Shown: one piece after another, positions 56,641 through 64,000 of the stretch | Position numbering within the stretch: the stretch's first letter is position 1 | Layout: each line of letters starts with the position of its first letter | The notes under the pieces: generated by a model | Databases searched by the model: none | The model's input: only the letters and a program-made list of their open reading frames with translations | What the model was told of the DNA's origin: nothing | Source: JALYZC01 sp963725645 | Lineage (GTDB): Bacteria > Actinomycetota > Thermoleophilia > Solirubrobacterales > Solirubrobacteraceae | DNA length: 64,000 bases | Reading direction: 5' to 3' | Assembly (NCBI GenBank): GCA_963725645.1 | Contig: CAVRZD010000002.1 | Location: forward strand, 558,001 to 622,000 | Made by a program: the position numbers and the translations under genes

Positions 56641-57030
56641 TCACAGTGAGGCGTCGACGTACGCCTGAGCGAGTCGCTTGGGCGCTCGGGCAAGCCACGC
56701 CTCGACGATCACCTCTTCGAGGTCCCCGACCGCGATGCTGTCCAGGCGGACCAGGATCGCCGGGTATCCGTCGAAGTGCGGCGTCGTGAAGAAGACCGCT
56801 GGATCATCGGCGAGCAGCGCCTCCTTCGCCACGAGGTGCTCGACCCGCGCTCCGAGGATCGGCCCTGTGGGAGCGTCGTCGCCGAGGGCCCGCACGTCCG
56901 CGGGGCGCAGCGGACGCTCCCAGACGAAGCCCTTGTCCCGCACTCGCCACGAGGCGAGATCGCGCGAGGACCGCTCGCCGGTCTCCGGCAGGGCGAGCGC
57001 GATCCGACGCACGTCGTCCCAGGTCGCCAC
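56641..57030 (-). CDS. MmcQ/YjbR-family protein
   Basis: A 129-residue protein of the MmcQ/YjbR (CyaY-like fold) family, whose role is unknown but which is often DNA-binding. It has WDDVRRIALALPETGER at the start, DKGFVWERPLRPADV in the middle and a late AVFFTTPHFDGYPAILVRLDSI, typical of the family. The GTG at 57030 lies 2 bases after the stop of the upstream alpha-CTD-like gene, so the two are in one transcript. Confidence 0.85.
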   Translation of the reverse strand: MATWDDVRRIALALPETGERSSRDLASWRVRDKGFVWERPLRPADVRALGDDAPTGPILGARVEHLVAKEALLADDPAVFFTTPHFDGYPAILVRLDSIAVGDLEEVIVEAWLARAPKRLAQAYVDASL

Positions 57031-57032
57031 GG

Positions 57033-58010
57033 TCAGCCGATGCGCGTGAAGCGCTGCGGGTAGCGCAGCGCGCGGCCGGCGTCGTCCAGCGCGGAGAGGA
57101 TGTCCTCGAGGCTCCTCGCGCCGATCCCCTTGAGCTCCAGCACCTCCGCCTGCGTGCGCGCGGTGAGCTGCTCGATCGTCGCGATGCCGTCGCGCGTGAG
57201 CGTGCTGTGCACGCGCTTGGGCAGGCGCAGCTCCGCGAGCGGCGTGGCCTTGACCGGGGCGGCCGGTTGCTGGGGCGCGGGGGCTTCCATCGCGGCCGCC
57301 GCCACCGGCTCCGCCGCGAGCCGCTGCTCCTCGCGCCGCCGGCGCTCCTCGGCCCGCCGCAGACGCTCGGCCCGCCGCTCCTCGACGGCGCGGCGGCGCT
57401 CCTCCTCCGCCTGGCGGCGCGCCTCGGCGGCCCGCTCCCGTTCCTCCTCGGCGCGCCGGCGCTCCTCGAGGCGACGCGCGTGCTCCTCGCGCCGGCGCTC
57501 CTCCTCGCGGCGCCGTTCCTCCAGGCGCCGCCGCTCCGCCTGCTGCCGGCGTTCCTCGCGCCGCTTGAGCAGGTCGGCCGTCGCGCGCTCGGTCACACTC
57601 GGGTCGGGCGGCCGCCCCACGGGTTGCGGCCCGGTCTTCGGCACGATCGCGCGCGCCGCAGCCCGGTCCGCCCCGCGCGGGCGCCGCCGCGGCAGCGCGC
57701 GGCGCTTCGGCCGCTCCACCGGCGGGAAGATCTGACGCCAGAACCAGTAGCACCACAGCGCGGGGATGATGGCGATGAACAGCATCAGCACGGCCGGGAG
57801 CGAGGAGACGAGGTAGGGCCGCAGGCCGATCTGGTTCTCCGGCACCACGAGGCTGGCGATCGCCGAGGTGATCAGCCCGAGCGTGACCGAGCCGGTGAGG
57901 ACCATGCCCGCGAACAGCACCATCGTGCGGCCGGTCATCGGGGCGCCCGTCTCGCGAGCCTCCCCGCCGCGCTGTCTGTCGTGGATCCTGTCGGAGATCG
58001 ACGCCATCAT
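57033..58010 (-). CDS. Membrane-anchored protein with RNA-polymerase alpha-CTD-like domain
   Basis: A 325-residue protein of novel layout. Residues ~29-56 and ~67-90 are transmembrane helices (FAGMVLTGSVTLGLITSAIASLVV and SLPAVLMLFIAIIPALWCYWFW). Residues ~140-230 are a long Glu/Arg-rich single helix or coiled coil (REERRQQAERR, REEERRREEHARR). Residues ~257-315 resemble the alpha C-terminal domain of RNA polymerase: LAELRLPKRVHSTLTRDGIATIEQL and LKGIGARSLEDILSALDDAG, the last matching the NFGxKSLxEI helix-hairpin-helix. It lacks an alpha N-terminal domain. It lies between a DegT-type gene (20-bp gap) and mmcQ/yjbR (2-bp gap). It could recruit DNA or a regulator to the membrane; that is inference. 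Confidence 0.75.
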   Translation of the reverse strand: MMASISDRIHDRQRGGEARETGAPMTGRTMVLFAGMVLTGSVTLGLITSAIASLVVPENQIGLRPYLVSSLPAVLMLFIAIIPALWCYWFWRQIFPPVERPKRRALPRRRPRGADRAAARAIVPKTGPQPVGRPPDPSVTERATADLLKRREERRQQAERRRLEERRREEERRREEHARRLEERRRAEEERERAAEARRQAEEERRRAVEERRAERLRRAEERRRREEQRLAAEPVAAAAMEAPAPQQPAAPVKATPLAELRLPKRVHSTLTRDGIATIEQLTARTQAEVLELKGIGARSLEDILSALDDAGRALRYPQRFTRIG

Positions 58011-58030
58011 CGGGCCCTGCCGGTCGAATG

Positions 58031-59182
58031 CTAGATCGCCGGCCGCGCCGGCGTGGGAAAGACCGCCCGCGCGGCCCGCAGGACCACCTCGACGTGGCGC
58101 TCCTCCATCGCCTGGTGGACGGGCAGCGAGAGCAGGCCGCTGCGGGCCGGCTCGAGCTCCGCGAACCGCTCGCGGTCGAGCAGCGGATGCGGCACCGGCC
58201 ACACCTCCAGCGCGCGCACGCCGTGGTCGAGCAGCGCTGCGATCGCCGCACTGCGGTCCTCCGCCAGCACCGGGAAGTACAGCGGGCAGGTCCCCGGCGG
58301 CAGCTCGCGGAAGGGCTCCGGCGTCAGCTCGGCCAGTTCGTCGCGCAGCGCCTCGTAGTTGCGGCGCCGGCGCGCCCGGATCGCGTCGCCGTCGACGCGT
58401 GTGACCGCGGCCGCGGTCAGTCGCGAGGGCGAGCGCGCCGCGGCGTCGAGGTCGGCCGGCTGGAGCCCCCACTCGCCGATCACCGTCGCGGTCAGGGTGC
58501 CGTCGCGCGCCGCGGCGTCGGTGCGGCTGGCGCGGCCGATGGCCTCGGCCGCCCGCGCGCGCACCAGACGCGGGCCCGCGATCGCCGCGCGTCCGGCGAG
58601 GAGCGACGCGACGGACCGCGCCATCGCGCGGCGCTCGGGCCGGCCGGCCACGGCGTCGATGCGCCGGCCCTCCTCGTGCAGCAGCACCGCGCCGCCGTCC
58701 GGGGTCCCGAGCGACTTGCGCGGGCAGAACACCGCCGCGTTCCCGCGCGATCCGAGCGGGCGGCCTTCCGGATCCGCCGAGAACAGCCCGTGCGCGGCGT
58801 CCTCGATCACCCGGGTGCCCGCGGGCGGGTCGGGCATCGGGAACCCGAAGCACGAGATCAGGTAGGTGGCGTCGCAGGCGGCGGCGGCCCGCGCCAGGTC
58901 GTCTTCGTCGACCTGCAGCCGGGCGTCGACTCGGTAGAAGTCGATCTCGATGCCCGCGAGGTGCGCGGCCTCGACCTCCGAGCCGCAGTGGTAGGCCGGC
59001 ATCGCCAGCCGGCTGCCGCGGCCCAGCCCGAGCGCGCGCAGGGCGAGCCACACCCCGCCGCGGCCGAGATGGGTCAGCGTCAGCCCGGGCTCGGCGAACG
59101 GGTACGCCGGCGGCCGACGGCGCGGGTGCAGCGCCGCAAGCTCGGCCGGCGGGTAGACCCCGATCAGGACATCGGCGCTCAC
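58031..59182 (-). CDS. DegT/DnrJ/EryC1/StrS-family aminotransferase-like protein
   Basis: A 383-residue PLP enzyme fold. The conserved VIEDAAHGLFSADPEGRPLGSRG (PLP aspartate, near residue 142) and the lysine in FCPRKSLGTPDGGAV (near residue 172) mark the DegT family. The N-terminal HLGRGGVWLALRALGLGRGSRLAMPAYHCG fits the substrate/PLP-binding region. Family members aminate nucleotide-linked keto sugars, but no sugar nucleotide genes are adjacent. GTG 59182 follows a TAGCCT -10 by 8 nt. It leads a three-gene operon with the alpha-CTD-like membrane protein and yjbR. Confidence 0.85.
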   Translation of the reverse strand: MSADVLIGVYPPAELAALHPRRRPPAYPFAEPGLTLTHLGRGGVWLALRALGLGRGSRLAMPAYHCGSEVEAAHLAGIEIDFYRVDARLQVDEDDLARAAAACDATYLISCFGFPMPDPPAGTRVIEDAAHGLFSADPEGRPLGSRGNAAVFCPRKSLGTPDGGAVLLHEEGRRIDAVAGRPERRAMARSVASLLAGRAAIAGPRLVRARAAEAIGRASRTDAAARDGTLTATVIGEWGLQPADLDAAARSPSRLTAAAVTRVDGDAIRARRRRNYEALRDELAELTPEPFRELPPGTCPLYFPVLAEDRSAAIAALLDHGVRALEVWPVPHPLLDRERFAELEPARSGLLSLPVHQAMEERHVEVVLRAARAVFPTPARPAI

Positions 59183-59190
59183 GCGCGGTG

Positions 59191-59196
59191 AGGCTA
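59191..59196 (-). promoter_or_regulatory. -10 element (TAGCCT) for the DegT-type operon, leaderless spacing
   Basis: TAGCCT reads 59196 to 59191, 8 nt before the GTG at 59182. It is the same hexamer as at lgt. Confidence 0.5.
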
Positions 59197-59270
59197 CCCG
59201 GGCAAGCGCGCCTTGCAGGTCGCCGGCGCATACGATCGCGCCAGAGGACCGCCCGAGCGAGAGGAGTTCA

Positions 59271-60377
59271 ATGCAGATCCGTGCCGCGGTACTGGAGGAG
59301 TTCGGCGCTCCGCTCGCCGTCCAGGATGTGGAGCTGGCCGAGCCCAGGGCCGGCGAGGTCCTCGTGCGCCTGCACGCCTGCGGCGTGTGCCACACCGATC
59401 TGTACACCGCCTCGGGCGCGGACCCGTCCGGCTACGCGCCGGCCGTGCTTGGCCACGAAGGGGCCGGCGTGGTCGAGGCGGTGGGGCACGGCGTGAACCT
59501 CGTCGAGCCTGGGGACCACGTCGTCACGCTGTTCTCGCCCCAGTGCGGCGAGTGCGTCCACTGCCGCAGCGACCGGACGAACATCTGCCTCGCGATCCGC
59601 GAGGAGCAGAACAAGGGGCACCTGCCCGACGGCACCACGCGGCTGTCGCGCGGCGGCGAGGAGATCCGCCACTTCATGGGCACCTCGACCTTCGCCGAGG
59701 CGACCGTGATGCCGGAGATCGCACTTGCGAAGATCGACCCGGAAGCGCCCCTGGACCGCGCGTGCCTGTTCGCCTGCGGGCTGTCCACGGGCCTCGGTGC
59801 GGCGATCAACACGGCCAAGGTCGAGCCGGGGTCGACCTGCGTGGTCTTCGGCGCCGGCATGGTCGGCCTCGGCGCGGTGGCCGGCTGCCGACTCCAGGGT
59901 GCGGAACGGATCGTCTGCGTCGACCTCTCGGCGGACCGCCGCGAGCTCGCCCGCGGCCAGGGCGCCACCGACCTGCTCGACGGCGGCGAGGACGCCGTCG
60001 CCGCGGTGCTCGAGATGACGGACGGCTTCGGCGCCGACTACACCTTCGAGGCGACCGGCAACGTCAACGTGATGCGCCAGGCGGTCGAGGCCGCGCGGAT
60101 GGGCTGGGGCCTGTGCACGATCGCCGGGGTCGCCGGCAGGGGCGAGACGCTCGACATCGTGCCGCGCCTGCTGATCACCGGCCGGCGCGTGGCCGGCTCG
60201 AGCTTCGGCGGGGTCAAGGGCCGCGACCAGGTGCCGGTGCTCGTCGAGCGCTGGCTCGCCGGGGACATCGACGTCGAGCCGTTCGTCTCCCATCACCTGA
60301 CCCTGGACGAGGTCAACCACGGCTTCGAGCTGATGGAGGCTCAGGACGGGATCCGCAGCGTGATCCACTACGACTAG
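59271..60377 (+). CDS. Class III-type zinc alcohol dehydrogenase (thiol-dependent formaldehyde dehydrogenase-like)
   Basis: A 368-residue medium-chain dehydrogenase. The catalytic zinc region is HACGVCHTDLYTASG (near residues 35-49) and GHEGAGVVEAVG, the structural zinc cysteines are CGECVHCRSDRTNIC (near 92-106), and the NAD fold is VFGAGMVGLGAVAG (near 195). EEQNKGHLPDGTTRLSRGGEEIRHFMGTSTFAE is diagnostic of class III/MscR/NDMA-linked enzymes that oxidise formaldehyde adducts of low-molecular-weight thiols (mycothiol in actinobacteria). GAGAGGAG seven bases upstream sets the start. It leads an operon with an NTF2-like protein and a methyltransferase. Confidence 0.9.
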   Translation: MQIRAAVLEEFGAPLAVQDVELAEPRAGEVLVRLHACGVCHTDLYTASGADPSGYAPAVLGHEGAGVVEAVGHGVNLVEPGDHVVTLFSPQCGECVHCRSDRTNICLAIREEQNKGHLPDGTTRLSRGGEEIRHFMGTSTFAEATVMPEIALAKIDPEAPLDRACLFACGLSTGLGAAINTAKVEPGSTCVVFGAGMVGLGAVAGCRLQGAERIVCVDLSADRRELARGQGATDLLDGGEDAVAAVLEMTDGFGADYTFEATGNVNVMRQAVEAARMGWGLCTIAGVAGRGETLDIVPRLLITGRRVAGSSFGGVKGRDQVPVLVERWLAGDIDVEPFVSHHLTLDEVNHGFELMEAQDGIRSVIHYD

Positions 60378-60386
60378 GAGGACGAG

Positions 60387-61007
60387 ATGGACGACTCCGT
60401 CACCCGTGCACGCACCCTGCTCGCGGCGTGCGCGATCGACGATGGCGCGCTCGACGACGGCGAGGCCGTGGCGCGGGCCGAAGCGGTCTCGACCGCGGCG
60501 CGCGAGTACGCCGCGGGCAGCGCGCAGGTGCTCGACGAGCACCTGCGCGACGAGTTCGAGCTGCGCGATGCGGACGCCACGATGGCGACGATGGCCGCCG
60601 ACCCGTACCTCGAGCACGTGCCCGTGGGTACCGGCGGCTCCGGGCGCGAGGCCGTGCACCGCTTCTACCGCGACGACTTCATCCCCAACTGGCCCGAGGA
60701 CACGAAGACGGAGTCGGTGTCCCGCACCATCGGCGCCGACCGGATCGTGGACGAGCTGATCGTCTCGTTCACGCATTCGATGGAGATGCCGGCGATCCTG
60801 CCGGGCCTCGCGCCGACCGGGCGAAGGGTGGAGCTGCCCCACGCCGTCGTCGTCGGCCTGCGGGACGGGCTCGTCCACCACGAGCACATCTACTGGGACC
60901 AGGCCTCGGCGCTGGTGCAGCTCGGCGTGCTCGACCCGGAGGGCCTGCCCGTGTCGGGCGCCGAGCCGGCCGCGCGGCTGCGCCGGCTGACCGGGATCGC
61001 GGGCTGA
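60387..61007 (+). CDS. NTF2-like (SnoaL-fold) protein
   Basis: A 206-residue protein of the nuclear transport factor 2/SnoaL-like superfamily: a small alpha+beta barrel that binds a hydrophobic ligand or acts as a cyclase or hydrolase. The NTF2 hallmark is GSGREAVHRFYRDDFIPNWPEDTKTESVSRTI with the later VGLRDGLVHHEHIYWDQASAL. Substrate unknown. AGGAGG precedes the ATG at 60387. It lies 9 bases after the dehydrogenase and 1 base before the methyltransferase, so the three are one operon, possibly acting on the same small molecule. Confidence 0.82.
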   Translation: MDDSVTRARTLLAACAIDDGALDDGEAVARAEAVSTAAREYAAGSAQVLDEHLRDEFELRDADATMATMAADPYLEHVPVGTGGSGREAVHRFYRDDFIPNWPEDTKTESVSRTIGADRIVDELIVSFTHSMEMPAILPGLAPTGRRVELPHAVVVGLRDGLVHHEHIYWDQASALVQLGVLDPEGLPVSGAEPAARLRRLTGIAG

Positions 61008-61008
61008 C

Positions 61009-62063
61009 GTGCGCATCGCCGCGCGCGCCGACGCCCCGTTCGAACGCATCGCGATGGCGGCCGGCCAGGTCCCGACGCCGCTGTTCGACACCTACATCGC
61101 GTTCTTCACCGCACGCGCCGTGATGGCGGGCGCCTCGCTCGGGATCTTCGCCGCGCTGGCCGAGCGCCCGGACGACGCCGCCGGCCTCGCCGCCCGGCTC
61201 GAGCTCGACCCCGCCGGCGTCGACGTGCTCGTCACCGCGCTGCACGCGCTGGGCTACCTCGAGGCCGCGGGCGGCGGGCGCCACGCGGTGACGGCGAGCA
61301 CCCGGAAGTGGCTGCTCGACGACGCGACCTCCGTCGCCGCGTTCGCCACGGTGTTCGACTACGACATGTGGGACCACATCGGGCGGATGGAGGCGGGGAT
61401 CCGCAGCGGGCAGCCGATCGGCCTGCACGAGCGGCCGCCCGACGACCCGTACTGGGAGCGATACATGCGCGGGCTGTTCGAGCTCTCGCGCCTGGGGTCG
61501 GACGTCGCCGCCCGGATGATCGGCGCCCGCGACCCGCGCTCGGCGCTCGATCTCGCCGGCGGCCACGGCGAGTACTCGATGGCGCTCTGCCGCCGGCATG
61601 AGAGCCTGAAGGCCACGGTCGTCGACCTGGAGGGCGCCGCCCGGATCGGCCGCCGCATCGTGGCGGAGCAGGGCATGGACGACCGCGTCGCCCATCGCGT
61701 CGGCGACCTGTTCGAGATCGACCTCGGCAGCGGCCACGACATCGCGATGGCCAACTCGATCACCCACCACTTCGACCGGAGCGCAACGTGGCGATGCTGC
61801 GGCGCGCGCGCCAGGCGCTGCGGCCCGGGGGCACGATGGCGGTGCTCGACCTCGAGCGCGCCGAGCCGGGCAAGCCAGGCACGCAGATCGGGACGCTCAC
61901 CGGGCTGCTGTTCTACGTGACCAGCCACGCCCGCACCTACAGCGGCAGCGAGCTCCAGGGGTTCCTCGAGGCGGCCGGGTTCGAGGGCGTGCGCGCGCGG
62001 CGGCACCCGCGCCTGCCCGGCAGCGTGCTCGTGGTCGGCCGCGCGCCAAATTCGTCCGCCTGA
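61009..62063 (+). CDS. SAM-dependent O-methyltransferase-like protein with an apparent single-base frameshift
   Basis: An AdoMet methyltransferase of the plant-type/actinobacterial polyketide O-methyltransferase family. The N-terminal winged helix dimerisation part (residues 1-100, with IFAALAERPDDAAGLAARLELD) is followed by the SAM-binding ALDLAGGHGEYSMALCRRH and DIAMANSITHHF. The reading then shifts frame at about 61783, resuming as ERNVAMLRRARQALRPGGTMAVLDLERA to the stop at 62063. The span is 1055 bases, one short of a multiple of three: GACCGGAGCGC lacks a G of GACCGGGAGCGC. The restored product is ~351 residues. It is last in the dehydrogenase - NTF2 operon. Confidence 0.85.
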
Positions 62064-62125
62064 ATTCCTGGGTGCACTAGTGTCAGCGACGTGAGCAGAC
62101 AACGGCGAGGGGAAACGGAGCGACG

Positions 62126-62440
62126 ATGCCACTAGTCGGACGACGACGCCCACTGATGCGCGCCGCCATGGTCGGCGGCGCCGGATACGCGGTTGGCAAG
62201 CGACGAGCCGCCAGCCAGCAGCACGAGTACGAGCAGGACGCGCAGCTCGCCGAGGTGCAGCAGCCGCAGGCCGCGGCCGCTCCGCCGCCCGCCGCGCCGG
62301 CACCGGCCGCGCCGGCACCGGCCGCGATGTCGGAGGCCGAGCGCATCGAGGCGCTGAAGAACCTGAAGGAGCTGCTCGACACCGGGGTCCTGACACAGGC
62401 CGAGTTCGATGCTCAGAAGCAGAAGCTTCTGAGCGGCTAG
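62126..62440 (+). CDS. SHOCT-domain protein
   Basis: A 104-residue protein. The first ~20 residues are basic with a short hydrophobic patch (MVGGAGYAVGKRR); residues 45-66 are a Pro/Ala repeat (PAAPAPAAPAPAA). The C-terminus is a SHOCT domain, IEALKNLKELLDTGVLTQAEFDAQKQKLL, a short oligomerisation motif at the ends of bacterial proteins. GGAG at 6 nt before the ATG sets the start; a TAGTGT at 62078-62083 may be its -10. It is followed 12 bases later by a DUF6325-like gene, a pairing I believe to be frequent in actinobacteria. Confidence 0.85.
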   Translation: MPLVGRRRPLMRAAMVGGAGYAVGKRRAASQQHEYEQDAQLAEVQQPQAAAAPPPAAPAPAAPAPAAMSEAERIEALKNLKELLDTGVLTQAEFDAQKQKLLSG

Positions 62441-62452
62441 GGGGGAATCACC

Positions 62453-62953
62453 ATGGAATTCGGACCCGTACAGATGCTGGTCGTCGGCTTCGAGCACGGC
62501 AAGTTCGAGGGCGAGATCCTGGCCGAGCTCAAGCGGCTGCGCGAGCAGGACATCATCCGCCTCGTCGACCTGCTGTTCGTGAACAAGGACGACGACGGTG
62601 AGATCACGACCGTCGAGCTGACCGACCTGTCGCAGGAAGAGGCGATGGAGTTCGGGGCGCTGGCCGGCGCCCTGATCGGCCTGGGCGCCGCGGGCGAGGA
62701 GGGCGCCGAGGAGGGCGCCGTCGCCGGCGCGGCCGCGATGGAGGACGGTCAGGCGTTCAGCGAGCAGGACGTGTGGTACGTCGCCGACGCGATCCCACCG
62801 GGAACGTCGGCCGGGATCGCGCTGATCGAGCACCGCTGGGCGGTGCCGCTGCGTGAGGCGATCGAGCGGGCCGGCGGCGTGCCCCTCGCGGACGAGTGGG
62901 TTCATCCCGAGGATCTGGTCGCCGCCGGCGCGGAGGCCGCCGGGCGCAGCTGA
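62453..62953 (+). CDS. DUF6325/DUF1269-like protein
   Basis: A 166-residue protein. The core GPVQMLVVGFEHGKFEGEILAELKRLREQDIIRLVDLLFVNKDDDGEITTVEL is the ferredoxin-like first half, followed by a Gly/Ala/Glu region (residues ~70-100, helical and slightly hydrophobic) and SAGIALIEHRWAVPLREAIERAGG, as in DUF6325 proteins. Function is unknown; members often sit beside SHOCT genes. The ATG at 62453 is preceded by GGGGGA. A convergent UPF0104 gene ends 21 bases downstream. Confidence 0.82.
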   Translation: MEFGPVQMLVVGFEHGKFEGEILAELKRLREQDIIRLVDLLFVNKDDDGEITTVELTDLSQEEAMEFGALAGALIGLGAAGEEGAEEGAVAGAAAMEDGQAFSEQDVWYVADAIPPGTSAGIALIEHRWAVPLREAIERAGGVPLADEWVHPEDLVAAGAEAAGRS

Positions 62954-62974
62954 GCTCAGCGGCCGTCGCGGCCG

Positions 62975-64000
62975 TCACGCGGGCTGCGGGGCCTCGCCGC
63001 CGGGGCCGCCGCCGCCCGAGTCCTCGTCGCTCATGGCGCCGAACTGGCGGCGCAGGAGCAGGTAGGAGAGGCCTCCGCCGACCAGCGGGACGATGTACCC
63101 GATCGCCTGATAGAGGACGACGGCCGCGGTGGCGTCGTTGCCGTTGACGCCGTACACGGTGAGCATCCCCACCATGCCGCCGACGGCGCCGAGGTTGGCC
63201 GGCAGCGGGATCGATCCGAACAGTCCGCCGACCAGATACGACATCGAGACGACGGCGAAGGTCGGGACCGGGTGGGCGTCGATCGCCACGAACGCGCCCT
63301 GCAGGACCGCCATGTCGAAGCCCAGATAGGCGATCGCGCCGAGGACGATCTTCGTGCTCCCGCGGTGGGCCAGCATGTTCCTCACGCCGTTGACGGCCGC
63401 CGCCAGCGTCGTGATGCCCTTGGCGATCTTGGGTCGCTTGGCCTCGTAGCGCTTTGCGAGCCGGTCGGCGCGGCCGACGACCCAGAGCGCGACGGCGATT
63501 CCGATCGCCACGATGACGGCCGGCAGCAGCGTGAGCGCGAGGTTGCTCACGCCGCTGAACAGTCCGATCGCGAGGCCGAGGCCGAAGAAGATGATGGCCA
63601 GGCCGTCGACCGTGCTGTTGAGGAACATGAGCACGAACTGCCGCTCGGCGACCCGGTCCATCGGCATCCCCAGCCGGTGCAGCATCCAGGCCCCGACGCC
63701 CATGCTGCCCAGCGTCCCCCCGGGCACGACCATGCCGCCTCCGAGCTGGGCCCAGGCGACGCGGCCGGCGAGTCCCCGGCCGCCACTCTCCTTCTGGAGG
63801 AGGTGGTCGGGGTCGAGGATCCCGCGCCAGGACACGACGTAGCCCATCTCCGACAGCGTCTCTACCGCCAGCGCGCCCACCACCCATTCGAGCTTGACGT
63901 TCTGCAGGCTCGTCAGCGCCTTCTCCAAACCGGGCAGCAGCTTCATGACCAGGTAGGCGAACACGAGGAAGCCGATCAGCCGCAGGGCCCGGTGCCCGAG
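62975..64000 (-). CDS. UPF0104 / lysylphosphatidylglycerol synthase-like membrane protein, cut by window edge
   Basis: At least 341 residues; the frame is open to the last base, so the start lies beyond 64000. Seven to eight transmembrane helices are seen, including LAIIFFGLGLAIGLFSGVSNLALTLLPAVIVAIGIAV and VGGLFGSIPLPANLGAVGGMVGML, the latter carrying the conserved small-residue/Pro loop of the UPF0104 (flippase-like domain of MprF) family. MprF-like flippases move lipids across the membrane; stand-alone relatives are unassigned. The tail is Gly/Pro rich (SDEDSGGGGPGGEAPQPA). The initial residues MFAYLVMKLLP come from a GTG at 63964 but are probably not the true start. Confidence 0.85.
   Translation of the reverse strand, partial: LGHRALRLIGFLVFAYLVMKLLPGLEKALTSLQNVKLEWVVGALAVETLSEMGYVVSWRGILDPDHLLQKESGGRGLAGRVAWAQLGGGMVVPGGTLGSMGVGAWMLHRLGMPMDRVAERQFVLMFLNSTVDGLAIIFFGLGLAIGLFSGVSNLALTLLPAVIVAIGIAVALWVVGRADRLAKRYEAKRPKIAKGITTLAAAVNGVRNMLAHRGSTKIVLGAIAYLGFDMAVLQGAFVAIDAHPVPTFAVVSMSYLVGGLFGSIPLPANLGAVGGMVGMLTVYGVNGNDATAAVVLYQAIGYIVPLVGGGLSYLLLRRQFGAMSDEDSGGGGPGGEAPQPA

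Overview
The window reads as an ordinary chromosomal segment of a very GC-rich, high-GC Gram-positive bacterium, most likely a soil actinobacterium of the Thermoleophilia (Solirubrobacterales-like). This is inferred from gene content and codon bias: GTG starts are very common, and the window holds MarP, an actinobacterial PBP2-type transpeptidase, AddAB, Ku plus a stand-alone LigD-type polymerase, a SHOCT/DUF6325-type pair and a class III alcohol dehydrogenase. No rRNA, tRNA, CRISPR array, insertion sequence, prophage or integrase is visible. Genes are densely packed, with start/stop overlaps inside operons and stop-codon overlaps between convergent genes.

Layout. 1-7.1 kb: end of an M23 peptidase, lgt, a Gly-rich exported repeat protein, an alpha/beta hydrolase, then the aspartate-family operon lysA-hom-thrC-thrB. 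7.1-10.8 kb (minus): a serine beta-lactamase-like hydrolase and a compact FHA/zinc-ribbon - ParA - L,D-transpeptidase - DUF2510 cluster. 10.9-15.2 kb: a small zinc protein, an SRPBCC protein, a lipoprotein, a class B PBP and the membrane protease MarP. 15.2-24 kb: topoisomerase III followed by addB-addA. 24-28.3 kb: a YihY-type membrane protein, a SigB/SigF-type sigma factor, and the NHEJ pair ku and PolDom. 28.3-35.6 kb: a glutamine amidotransferase, msrB and glutamate synthase gltBD. 35.8-42.6 kb: a penicillin-acylase homologue, an FMO/BVMO-TetR operon, a small membrane protein, a Cys/His protein and a MerR regulator. 42.6-50.3 kb: ileS, thioredoxin, a SpoIIM-like membrane protein, a DPM1-like glycosyltransferase, polX and a cupin. 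50.3-56.6 kb: a glycosyltransferase - membrane protein - otsB operon, two half-size TauE/SafE genes, an NAD-dependent epimerase, a PAP2-type protein and a TPR/F420-ligase-like fusion. 56.6-64 kb: a YjbR protein, a membrane protein ending in an RNA-polymerase alpha-CTD-like domain, a DegT-type aminotransferase, an ADH - NTF2-like - methyltransferase operon, a SHOCT/DUF6325-like pair and a partial UPF0104 membrane protein.

Themes. (i) Cell envelope building: Lgt, PBP, L,D-transpeptidase, MarP, polyprenyl-phosphate sugar transfer, PAP2. (ii) DNA break repair: AddAB, Ku/PolDom, PolX, TopB. (iii) Nitrogen and amino-acid metabolism: GltBD, LysA/Hom/ThrBC. A strong promoter pattern runs through the window: a TANNNT-like -10 hexamer 6-11 nt before the start codon at about fifteen genes, implying widespread leaderless transcripts.

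Three genes (ileS, the epimerase, the methyltransferase) each carry one single-base frameshift in otherwise well-conserved sequence. In an essential gene such as ileS this points first to indel errors in the assembly. The most unusual products are the membrane-anchored alpha-CTD-like protein (57033-58010) and the TPR/F420-ligase-like fusion (55276-56619). The most striking non-coding element is the double palindrome directly upstream of ku (26325-26358).
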